A stretch of 64,000 nt of DNA from UBA2942 sp045127535 (GTDB lineage Bacteria > Bacillota > Clostridia > Lachnospirales > Lachnospiraceae): contig JBGVQN010000009.1 of NCBI GenBank assembly GCA_045127535.1, positions 1 to 64,000 on the forward strand, read 5' to 3'. This document shows, in pieces, positions 16,843 through 24,326 of the stretch. A program made the position numbers and the translations under genes. The notes under the pieces were generated by a model that was not told the origin of the DNA, made no database searches, and worked only from the letters and a program-made list of their open reading frames with translations. Within the stretch, counting starts at the first letter, position 1, and each line of letters starts with the position of its first letter.

Positions 16843-17856
16843 ATGATAGAAATAAAAAATGTATCAAAAACCTTCCATACAGCCGAGGGTTTGGTAAAAG
16901 CACTGAAAAATGTATCCATATCTATTCCAGATGGAGATATTTTTGGAGTGATCGGTATGAGCGGTGCAGGAAAAAGTACCCTTGTACGATGTATCAATAT
17001 GCTGGAAAGACCAGATGAGGGTACCGTTGAAATAGACGGCTGTGATTTAGGGAAACTTTCGGATGCTGCCCTTAGAGGCATCAGACGGGAAATTACAATG
17101 ATATTTCAGGGATTTCATCTTCTGATGCAGAGAACCTGCCTAAAGAATGTATGCTTTCCCTTGGAATTAGCAGGTGCAGGTAAGTCAGAGGCAAGAAAGA
17201 GAGCTATGGAACTGCTGGAGATGGTAGGACTGGGAGATAAAGCAAATGCATATCCTGCCCAGTTGTCCGGAGGGCAGCAGCAGAGGGTTGCCATTGCAAG
17301 AGCGCTTGCTACAAATCCAAAGGTGCTTCTTTGTGATGAAGCAACCAGTGCTCTTGACCCCACTACCACAAATGCCATATTAGAACTCATACACAGCATC
17401 AATGAAAAACTGGGTATCACAGTGATCATCATCACACATCAGATGAGCGTTGTGGAGGGTATTTGTAAGCATGTGGCGATTTTGGATGGAGGGGAAGTTG
17501 CAGAACAGGGAGAGGTAGCAGAAGTATTCTCCCATCCTAAGTCTGGGGCTGCACGCAGACTGGTCTTTCCGGAAGAAAGCTCCGATTGTCTGATGGCAGG
17601 GAGATCTGGAGAGCGGTTGATACGGGTAATTTTCAATGGTGCTTTGGCTACAGGTACACCTCTCATTGCAAGAATGGCTCTTCAAAAAGGAATAGAGGCC
17701 AATATTGCTTATGCCTCTACGAAAAGCATTGGGGGAAAAGCATATGGTTCTATGCTTCTTGGAATTACAGGGGATGACAAGGATATCCATACAGCCATAG
17801 CTTATCTGACCGAAACACCGGATGTGATAGCAGAGGAGGTGTCAGTCCATGTTTAA
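16843..17856 (+). CDS. metN: methionine ABC transporter ATP-binding protein
   Basis: ATPase of the methionine importer, 337 aa. Walker A GMSGAGKST, signature LSGGQQQR, Walker B VLLCDEATSALDP and the switch His in IIITHQMSVV are all present. The C-terminal ~90 residues (RLIRVIFNGALATGTPLIAR onward) form the NIL domain that in E. coli MetN binds methionine and inhibits transport. GGAGG lies 5 nt before the ATG at 16843; the frame is open further upstream but without a start signal. It overlaps metI by 8 nt. Confidence 0.95.
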   Translation: MIEIKNVSKTFHTAEGLVKALKNVSISIPDGDIFGVIGMSGAGKSTLVRCINMLERPDEGTVEIDGCDLGKLSDAALRGIRREITMIFQGFHLLMQRTCLKNVCFPLELAGAGKSEARKRAMELLEMVGLGDKANAYPAQLSGGQQQRVAIARALATNPKVLLCDEATSALDPTTTNAILELIHSINEKLGITVIIITHQMSVVEGICKHVAILDGGEVAEQGEVAEVFSHPKSGAARRLVFPEESSDCLMAGRSGERLIRVIFNGALATGTPLIARMALQKGIEANIAYASTKSIGGKAYGSMLLGITGDDKDIHTAIAYLTETPDVIAEEVSVHV

Positions 17857-18559
17857 CAATATTTTTTCACCGGAAACTTTGAACGAAGCATGGGAAATCA
17901 TTCACACACAATTTCCTCTTGCAATCTGGGAAACGGTGTATGTTACAGTACTTGCAACAGGGATTTCCATTTTAATTGGACTGCCCCTTGGTGTCTTGAT
18001 GGTGGCAGGAGAAAAGGGAGGTGTACTGCCGCTTCCAGCATGGCTGATGCACATACTGAACAGTATGATCAATCTCCTTCGCTCTGTTCCCTTTTTGATT
18101 CTCATGATTTTGGTATTTCCCCTGACCAGGCTGATCGTAGGAACTGTAGTAGGAACAGCAGCTTCCATTGTCCCTCTTGTGATTGCAGCCTTTCCTTTTG
18201 TAGCAAGGCTTGCAGAAAGCAGTCTGCGTGAGGTAAATCCAAATGTCATTGAAATGGCACAAAGCATGGGAGCATCTCCTGTACAGATCATTGTAAAGGT
18301 TATGATACCAGAAAGCATGCCATCACTGATCTCCAATGGAGCCATTGCCATTACCACCATCCTTGGTTACTCTGCAATGAGCGGTATCATCGGCGGCGGG
18401 GGACTTGGTAAAATTGCAATCAATTATGGTTATTATCGATACAAATACGTAATCATGCTGGCAGCCGTTATTTTACTGGTTCTGCTGGTGCAGGTCTTTC
18501 AAAGTATAGGTACCCGTCTGGCAGCCAGAACAGATAAACGGTTAAGGAAAAAAGCGTAA
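17849..18559 (+). CDS. metI: methionine ABC transporter permease
   Basis: Membrane subunit of the MetNI importer, 236 aa, with about five membrane segments. The permease coupling motif is EVNPNVIEMAQSMGASPVQI and the family end region reads YSAMSGIIGGGGLGKIAINY. GAGGAGG lies inside the end of metN, and the genes overlap, so the two are translationally coupled. Confidence 0.95.
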   Translation: MFNNIFSPETLNEAWEIIHTQFPLAIWETVYVTVLATGISILIGLPLGVLMVAGEKGGVLPLPAWLMHILNSMINLLRSVPFLILMILVFPLTRLIVGTVVGTAASIVPLVIAAFPFVARLAESSLREVNPNVIEMAQSMGASPVQIIVKVMIPESMPSLISNGAIAITTILGYSAMSGIIGGGGLGKIAINYGYYRYKYVIMLAAVILLVLLVQVFQSIGTRLAARTDKRLRKKA

Positions 18560-18600
18560 CTGAGTGGGGATGAACAGATACAAAAAATCCATTAGACAGT

Positions 18601-18643
18601 TACTTCCCAAAGGGGACATTGCATACAGTTTTATAATTACTTA
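18601..18643 (+). repeat. right-end remnant of the structured element (copy H)
   Basis: TACTTCCCAAAGGGGACATT..CAGTTTTATAATTACTT matches ACTTCCCAAAGC followed by a diverged TTTCGCAATTACCT end. It sits between metI and the next permease, about 33 nt before that ATG. Confidence 0.45.
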
Positions 18644-18675
18644 AAAACGATACCGGCCAGGAGGTGAGGGAGTGC

Positions 18676-19341
18676 ATGCAGTTGAATTTTGATTTTATGA
18701 TGGAGTATTTGCCCTGGTATATAGATGCGGCGGTACTGACTGTAAGAATTGCTTTCTGGGGAATTTTGTTTTCCCTGATCGTAGGAATCCTATGCTCTGT
18801 GGTTCAGTATTACCGGATTCCGGCAGTACACAAAATCGTTTCTGTATATATTGAGCTTAGCCGGAATACACCCCTCATCATACAGCTTTTCTTCCTGTAT
18901 TTTGGACTTCCCAAAGCCGGCATAGTGCTCAGTGCAGAAACCTGTGCAGTGATCGGCCTTGCCTTTCTTGGAGGCAGTTACATGTCGGAGTGCATACGAA
19001 GCGGTCTGGAATCAATTGACAAAACACAGATCGAATCAGCTGCCAGTCTTGGAATGGGAAGGGTGCTTACTATGAAAGAAGTGATTTTTCCACAGGCACT
19101 TGCCATATCAGTTCCTGGAGTATGCGCCAATGTCATTTTCCTGATAAAAGAAACTTCAGTTGTCAGCGGAATTGCTCTTGCAGATTTGATGTATGTAACA
19201 AAAGATCTGATTGGTTTGTATTATGAAACGGATGAAGCGCTGCTTATGCTGGTGGTATCCTACTTGATCATTCTGCTTCCCATTTCAATAGCAGCATCCA
19301 TTTTGGAAAGGAGACTGAGATATGCAGGATTCGGGAATTAA
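18676..19341 (+). CDS. polar amino acid ABC transporter permease (HisM/GlnP type)
   Basis: A 221-aa inner-membrane subunit with five or so membrane segments. The family motif SRNTPLIIQLFFLYFGLPK and the coupling loop ESAASLGMGRVLTMKEVIFP are present. AGGAGG is 11 nt before ATG 18676; a GTG at 18664 is a less likely start. It overlaps the second permease, with which it probably forms a heterodimer. Substrate cannot be read from the sequence; cystine or another sulfur amino acid is inferred from the shared operon with MetQNI. Confidence 0.9.
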   Translation: MQLNFDFMMEYLPWYIDAAVLTVRIAFWGILFSLIVGILCSVVQYYRIPAVHKIVSVYIELSRNTPLIIQLFFLYFGLPKAGIVLSAETCAVIGLAFLGGSYMSECIRSGLESIDKTQIESAASLGMGRVLTMKEVIFPQALAISVPGVCANVIFLIKETSVVSGIALADLMYVTKDLIGLYYETDEALLMLVVSYLIILLPISIAASILERRLRYAGFGN

Positions 19342-19996
19342 TGTACTTTTTATGGGAAAAAATTTCCTGCGGCTGTTAGAAGGCCTGTGGGTAACCCTTC
19401 GAATCAGTTTGATATCCGTGGCGTTGTCACTTCCTCTTGGCATACTGCTTGGGATGTTTATGACACTGAAAAATCCGGTTACAAGGGCCGTCAGCCGGGT
19501 GTATCTGGAAGCCATCCGCATGATGCCCCAGCTGGTACTGTTGTTTATTGCATATTTTGGTGTGACAAGAGCCTTTGGCTGGAATCTTTCCGCTGAGGTA
19601 AGTGCAGTTATGGTATTTACCTTATGGGGAACTGCGGAAATGGGAGATTTGGTGCGGGGGGCCCTGATCAGCATTCCAAAGCACCAATATGACAGTGCTG
19701 CTGCTCTTGGCATGACAAAGGTACAGACATTTATCTATGTGGTAGTACCCCAGACCATGCGCAGACTGATTCCACTGACCATCAATTTAACCACCCGTAT
19801 GGTTAAGACCACAAGTCTGGTAGTACTGATTGGCATTACAGAGGTGCTCAAAGTTGGAAAACAGATCATTGATGCCAACCGTTTTGCATATCCTACTGCT
19901 GCACTTTGGGTATATGGAGTGATATTTTTACTGTATTTTCTTGCCTGCTGGCCAATTTCCATGCTGGCAAAGAAACTGGAAAAGCGTTGGAGGTGA
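19322..19996 (+). CDS. polar amino acid ABC transporter permease, second subunit
   Basis: A 224-aa membrane protein paralogous to the preceding gene. Motifs EAIRMMPQLVLLFIAYFGV and DSAAALGMTKVQTFIYVVVP mark the HisM/GlnP family. The ATG at 19322 follows AAAGGAG and overlaps the upstream gene by 20 nt, indicating coupled translation and a two-permease importer. Confidence 0.9.
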   Translation: MQDSGINVLFMGKNFLRLLEGLWVTLRISLISVALSLPLGILLGMFMTLKNPVTRAVSRVYLEAIRMMPQLVLLFIAYFGVTRAFGWNLSAEVSAVMVFTLWGTAEMGDLVRGALISIPKHQYDSAAALGMTKVQTFIYVVVPQTMRRLIPLTINLTTRMVKTTSLVVLIGITEVLKVGKQIIDANRFAYPTAALWVYGVIFLLYFLACWPISMLAKKLEKRWR

Positions 19997-20004
19997 AACG
20001 GGAA

Positions 20005-20766
20005 ATGGAAGAAAATATTCAGCTTCAGGTGGCTGGCCTGGTAAAGCGCTTTGGTGGGGAAATCGTGCTAAATGGGATCAGCCTGGATGTGCATAAAGGG
20101 GAAGTGGTGGTGGTTTTAGGCCCATCCGGATGTGGAAAAAGTACACTGCTGCGGTGTATGAACGGCCTGGAACCTCTAAGTGCAGGAAAGATCCTTTTAG
20201 ACGGAGAAGAAGTCACTTCCAATGGTAAAAAGATTGCCAGACTGCGGCAGAAAATCGGTATGGTTTTTCAGAGCTACGATCTATTTCCACATAAAAATAT
20301 TATGGATAATATCACCCTGGCTCCTGTTAAAGTACAAAAACGGCCTAAGTGCGAAGTGGAGCAGCAGGCTGAGAAGCTTTTGAAACGGGTTGGTTTATGG
20401 GAAAAACGCAGGGCTTTTCCAAGAGAGCTTTCCGGCGGACAGAAACAGCGTGCGGCAATTGTCCGGTCACTCTGCATGAATCCGGAAATCATGCTCTTTG
20501 ATGAAGTAACAGCAGCACTGGATCCGGAAATGGTCAGAGAGGTCCTTGACGTAATGTTAGAGCTTGCTGACCAGGGAATGACAATGGTCATTGTGACACA
20601 TGAAATGCAGTTTGCCAGGGCAATTGCAGATCGAATTGTATTTCTGGACCATGGAAACATAATTGAGGAAGGGGATCCGGAACAGTTTTTCACTGATCCG
20701 GAAACTCAGAGGGCGAAGGATTTTCTGCAGACCTTTTCTTATGAAAAGCGCAGAGATCTGTTATGA
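20005..20766 (+). CDS. polar amino acid ABC transporter ATP-binding protein (GlnQ type)
   Basis: A 253-aa ATPase with Walker A GPSGCGKST, Q-loop VFQSYDLFPH, signature LSGGQKQR, Walker B IMLFDEVTAALDP and switch TVIVTHEMQFAR (seen as MVIVTHEMQFAR). The stop of the upstream permease (19994-19996) and ATG 20005 are 8 nt apart; GGAGG at 19989-19993 serves this start. It completes the second importer of the operon. Confidence 0.93.
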   Translation: MEENIQLQVAGLVKRFGGEIVLNGISLDVHKGEVVVVLGPSGCGKSTLLRCMNGLEPLSAGKILLDGEEVTSNGKKIARLRQKIGMVFQSYDLFPHKNIMDNITLAPVKVQKRPKCEVEQQAEKLLKRVGLWEKRRAFPRELSGGQKQRAAIVRSLCMNPEIMLFDEVTAALDPEMVREVLDVMLELADQGMTMVIVTHEMQFARAIADRIVFLDHGNIIEEGDPEQFFTDPETQRAKDFLQTFSYEKRRDLL

Positions 20767-20809
20767 CTATTTGTGCCGCCAACGAATAGGCGGCGGAAGG
20801 GAGATTATG

Positions 20810-21691
20810 ATGAAACATAAAAAACATTTATTCAAGACAATGACTGCTGCAATTACCGCACTGCTTTTGATGGGCAGTCTTGCAGGCTGCAAAACAGGAT
20901 CCCACAGCAATGACAGCCAGTCAGAAAGCAATGCAGCGTCCTTCCGTATTCTGGATGAAATCAAGGAAAGCGGTAAAATTGTGATTGGTGTATTCAGCGA
21001 CAAAGCGCCCTTTGGTTATGTGGATGAAAACGGCGCATATCAAGGCTATGATGTGTATTTTGCAGAGCGCATTGCCCAGGATCTGGGGGTAGAAGCAGAG
21101 TATGTCTCTACTGATCCTGCAAGCCGTGTGGAATATGTGGCAACAGGAAAGGTGGATCTCATCCTTGCCAACTTTACAGTGACACAGGAGCGGGCACAGC
21201 AGGTAGATTTCGCACTTCCGTATATGAAGGTAATGCTTGGTGTCGTGTCACCTGACAATAACCTGATCACTGATGTGGAGGATCTAAAGGGCAAAAATCT
21301 GATCGTAGTGAAGGGAACTACTGCAGAAACCTATTTCGAAAAGAATTATCCGGATATTCAGCTGCAGAAGTATGACGAGTATGCAGATGCATATAATGCA
21401 CTTCTGGATGGACGTGGAGACGCATTTTCTACGGATAATACAGAGGTTCTTGCCTGGGCTCTTTCCAATCCTGGATTTACGGTAGGCATTGATGCTCTTG
21501 GCAATGCAGATACCATTGCACCGGCTGTACAGAAGGGGAATACCACCTTGCTTGACTGGCTCAACGGGGAAATTGAAACACTGGGCAAGGAAAACTTTTT
21601 CCATGCCGATTACGAAGCAACCCTGGCTCCTGTCTATGGAGAGGCAGCAGACCCGGATGCACTGGTCGTAGAGGGTGGAGTAGTAGAATAA
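20810..21691 (+). CDS. polar amino acid substrate-binding lipoprotein
   Basis: A 293-aa secreted lipoprotein: signal peptide MKHKKHLFKTMTAAITALLL, lipobox SLAGC, then a family 3 solute-binding fold (GKIVIGVFSDKAPFGYVDEN; FTVTQERAQQVDFALPY; LKGKNLIVVKGTTAETYFEK). AAGGGAG lies 6 nt before ATG 20810. It is the last gene of the transport operon and would deliver substrate to the two permeases upstream. Ligand unknown; cystine is a guess from context. Confidence 0.92.
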   Translation: MKHKKHLFKTMTAAITALLLMGSLAGCKTGSHSNDSQSESNAASFRILDEIKESGKIVIGVFSDKAPFGYVDENGAYQGYDVYFAERIAQDLGVEAEYVSTDPASRVEYVATGKVDLILANFTVTQERAQQVDFALPYMKVMLGVVSPDNNLITDVEDLKGKNLIVVKGTTAETYFEKNYPDIQLQKYDEYADAYNALLDGRGDAFSTDNTEVLAWALSNPGFTVGIDALGNADTIAPAVQKGNTTLLDWLNGEIETLGKENFFHADYEATLAPVYGEAADPDALVVEGGVVE

Positions 21692-21748
21692 ATATGGAAC
21701 AAAAAAAGGATGCCCCACAATGCCTTGGCCAAAAACAATCAGAGGGGT

Positions 21749-21950
21749 GTCCCACGTGAGGGATGTTTTTTTTATACACGACGGGCTCTCGCTTCGGTGA
21801 AAACGCAGCGGATTCTAAGATTTCCAATCACAAAATAACAGATACAGCAGCAAACAAACTTGCAACTGTATCTGTTATTTTGTGATTGGAAACCTAAGAA
21901 CCGGCGTTTTCAAGAGTCCTGCTTAAAAACAATCATCCCTCACCAGGGAC
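21749..21950 (-). repeat. dispersed structured element, copy I (minus orientation)
   Basis: On the minus strand it reads TTAAGCAGGACTCTTGAAAA .. TTTTCACCGAAGCGAGAGCC. The inner stem is distinct and very strong (CCAATCACAAAATAACAGAT pairs with ATCTGTTATTTTGTGATTGG). The outer stem pairs GTGAGGGATG with CATCCCTCAC. It lacks the CAATTG ends. This copy abuts the stop codon of the minus-strand gene at 21950, so it is downstream of genes, an exception to the usual position. Confidence 0.88.
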
Positions 21951-22354
21951 TACATCATTTTCAGCATACGCCGCATCATGGCAATCTTTTTCTTTTCAGC
22001 AGGAGAGAGCTGGGCGGAAAAGCAGTCAAGGAGCAGGTCTGTTTCATCATTTGTAAAGCTGATGCCGTTTTGGGAAGCCTTTTGATTGGCATTCATCAGC
22101 AGTGGAAGCGCTTCTTCCATAGATTTGCCCTGAAGCTGCTGCATAATTTCCATGAGAAATGCAAGCTTGGCAGGGGACATTTTGGAAAGGGCCGGATTAG
22201 AACCCATCTGATCGGATTGGGACATAAACACCTCGATATTTTGATTACAGCCGGGAACAGATTTTGTATCCCCGGCTGTTTCTGCATCAATTATATGTAT
22301 GGAGAAAATGTCCATTGTATGACTAATTTTCTCTTTTTTGTTCCAAAATGGCAT
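21950..22354 (-). CDS. hypothetical protein
   Basis: A 134-aa soluble, Met-rich, largely helical protein ending FSAQLSPAEKKKIAMMRRML. I do not recognise the family. It overlaps the end of the upstream minus-strand gene by 32 nt, suggesting coupled translation. Its C-terminal LSPAEKKK resembles LSPEQQHM near the end of that partner, so the two may be distant paralogues. No strong Shine-Dalgarno is visible, consistent with coupling. Confidence 0.65.
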   Translation of the reverse strand: MPFWNKKEKISHTMDIFSIHIIDAETAGDTKSVPGCNQNIEVFMSQSDQMGSNPALSKMSPAKLAFLMEIMQQLQGKSMEEALPLLMNANQKASQNGISFTNDETDLLLDCFSAQLSPAEKKKIAMMRRMLKMM

Positions 22355-22769
22355 CTACCATATGCTGCTGCTCAGGAGACAGCATGCCTCTGAAGAAATC
22401 TGCAGGAGACTTTCTTTCTTCATGCTCCGGTTCAAACTCCTCTTTGGAAAAACCACCATCTGGTTCATTGTGCTGAAAGGACTGCATCATCTGCATTGCC
22501 TGAAACATTTGTTTATACTGGGAAAGCATCTGCATTTCTTCCTTAGTGCAGACCGATTCCAAAGCATGGAAAAGTGCTTTTTCTCCTGATTCCTCAGGAG
22601 CAGGCATGGCATCTAATACACCAGACTGCAAATCATCAATGGTGGACATCAGTTCCCGCAGCTGCTGCATTAAAATCAGAAAGGTCAGCAGATGCCGTTC
22701 TCTGGGAGCTACGTTTGGAAGCAGGGAACGCAGCAGCTGTACCAACTTTGAACCATTTAGAAAATCCAT
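22323..22769 (-). CDS. hypothetical protein
   Basis: A 148-aa soluble protein starting MDFLNGSKLVQLLRSLLPNV, helical, Gln/Met-rich in the middle (QYKQMFQAMQMMQSFQ), then acidic. ATG 22769 has GGGAGGG 8 nt upstream; an in-frame TTG at 22775 is too close to it. Family unknown. First gene of a two-gene minus-strand unit, divergent from the S8 protease, with a truncated structured element 32 nt before the start. Confidence 0.7.
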   Translation of the reverse strand: MDFLNGSKLVQLLRSLLPNVAPRERHLLTFLILMQQLRELMSTIDDLQSGVLDAMPAPEESGEKALFHALESVCTKEEMQMLSQYKQMFQAMQMMQSFQHNEPDGGFSKEEFEPEHEERKSPADFFRGMLSPEQQHMVDAILEQKREN

Positions 22770-22801
22770 ATGCAAGCCCTCCCTTCTGGTACAGATCTAT
22801 T

Positions 22802-22915
22802 AGGTAATTGCGAAACACGTGACCGGACGCTTTGAGAAGTATCTGTCAGAAAATATTTTTATGCAACGTATCATTCATGATACGTTTGACCCGCTCTCGC
22901 TTCGGTGAAAACGCA
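22802..22915 (-). repeat. truncated structured element (copy J, minus orientation)
   Basis: Read on the minus strand it ends GTTTCGCAATTACCTA. It keeps the CAGATACTTCTCAAAGCGTCC right flank (here GACAGATACTTCTCAAAGCG) and the extra AACGTATCATGAATGATACG hairpin, but stops abruptly inside TTTTCACCGAAGCGAGAG. The left half is missing. It lies 32 nt before the 22769 start, in the sense direction. Confidence 0.85.
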
Positions 22916-23068
22916 ATCTTTACTACTTTACTATATGCGTGAAGTGGACAAAATAATACCAGATGGGCAGGAGAAAAGACACGCGGATGTGTTCACAGAC
23001 TGCCGGGGAAATTTGTATATTAATAACAGGAGGAAACTTTATAAAGAATATGGAAAAGGAGCAGCTGT

Positions 23069-24196
23069 ATGCTGGTGGTAGATGGCAATCTGGTATACGA
23101 GCTGGATGTGGAGTGTGCCAGAAAAAAAAGTATAGATTTGTCAAAGATCCCTGCTTATGAGGTGAAGAACACTGCTTCTAAGCAGACAGGGCAAAGAAAT
23201 GTGCAGGCAAAAAACGGCCAGGAAATGTTGGCAGAGCAGGATTCTCCCGCACCGCCAGAACATCTGACAGGGCAGGAGGATCAGTCAGAAGAAAAGATTC
23301 CTTTGACTGGGAAAACACATACAGAAAAGAAACAGGAGGAACTGGTGGAAAAATATACTGGCAAGGGTGTATGTGTGGCGGTATTGGATACAGGTGTATA
23401 TCCTCATGGAGATTTTGCAAACAGGATCATTTATTTTGCAGATATGGTTCAGGGGAGAAACAGTCCCTATGACGATAACGGACACGGTACCCATGTAACC
23501 GGTATTTTGGGAGGGGACGGCAGACTGAGTAACGGCAGGTTTAAGGGAATCGCACCAGGGGTACAGCTGGTATGTATTAAGGTACTGGATGGAAAAGGGA
23601 GAGGCAGGCTTTCTTATATGTTAAAGGGGATCCGTTGGGTTTTACAAAACCAGAAGCGGTTTCAGATCCGTATCGTCAATATCTCGGTAGGTGCTCTTGC
23701 AAAAGACGAACAGGAAAACAGGCTGCTGATGGATGGGATATTACAGTTGTGGAATGCAGGCATGACAGTGTGTATTGCTGCAGGAAATGAAGGAACTTCT
23801 GCCATTACCACTCCGGGCATCAGTGCTGCAGCTATTACGGTAGGTGCCATGGATGACAGTGAAATGTGGGATGCAGCGGGCAGAAAGTACGAAAACTATT
23901 CCGGCAGAGGGCCTACCATGGACTGTATCTGTAAGCCGGAAATTGTTGCTCCGGGAACAGGGATTATTTCCACCAATTGTATGAGTAAACAAGGAAGCAA
24001 GCCTTACAGCGTGAAAAGCGGAACTTCCATGTCAGTTCCTTTTGTCAGCGGAGCAATTGCCTGCCTGTTGGAAAAATATCCGGAAATGACCAATACAGAA
24101 ATCAAATTGCGGCTTAGGGAAAGGGCAAAGGATCTGGGACTGCCTAAGAACCACCAGGGCTGGGGCGGTCTGGATATAGAATCTCTTTTAAAATGA
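23069..24196 (+). CDS. S8 (subtilisin-like) serine peptidase
   Basis: A 375-aa peptidase with the complete triad: Asp in VAVLDTGVYPHGDF (near 108), His in DDNGHGTHVTGI (near 140) and Ser in SGTSMSVPF (near 316), plus oxyanion Asn in AAGNEG. No signal peptide or membrane segment is seen. The N-terminal ~90 residues are a charged stretch rather than a typical inhibitor-like propeptide, so a cytosolic or spore-related role is possible. AAAAGGAG precedes ATG 23069. A terminator follows at 24201. Confidence 0.92.
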   Translation: MLVVDGNLVYELDVECARKKSIDLSKIPAYEVKNTASKQTGQRNVQAKNGQEMLAEQDSPAPPEHLTGQEDQSEEKIPLTGKTHTEKKQEELVEKYTGKGVCVAVLDTGVYPHGDFANRIIYFADMVQGRNSPYDDNGHGTHVTGILGGDGRLSNGRFKGIAPGVQLVCIKVLDGKGRGRLSYMLKGIRWVLQNQKRFQIRIVNISVGALAKDEQENRLLMDGILQLWNAGMTVCIAAGNEGTSAITTPGISAAAITVGAMDDSEMWDAAGRKYENYSGRGPTMDCICKPEIVAPGTGIISTNCMSKQGSKPYSVKSGTSMSVPFVSGAIACLLEKYPEMTNTEIKLRLRERAKDLGLPKNHQGWGGLDIESLLK

Positions 24197-24200
24197 AAAG

Positions 24201-24254
24201 CAGGTTTCCTTCTTTGGTGCAGTGTCAAAAGAAGGAAACCTGTTTCTATTTTTC
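24201..24254 (+). terminator. intrinsic terminator after the S8 peptidase
   Basis: Perfect 15-bp stem CAGGTTTCCTTCTTT / AAAGAAGGAAACCTG followed by TTTCTATTTTT. Confidence 0.9.
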
Positions 24255-24326
24255 CAGGAGTATGCTATGATAGATACACAAAAGTGCCCAAAAAGGGTAC
24301 TTTGATGTAGGAATCAGGGATAGGGG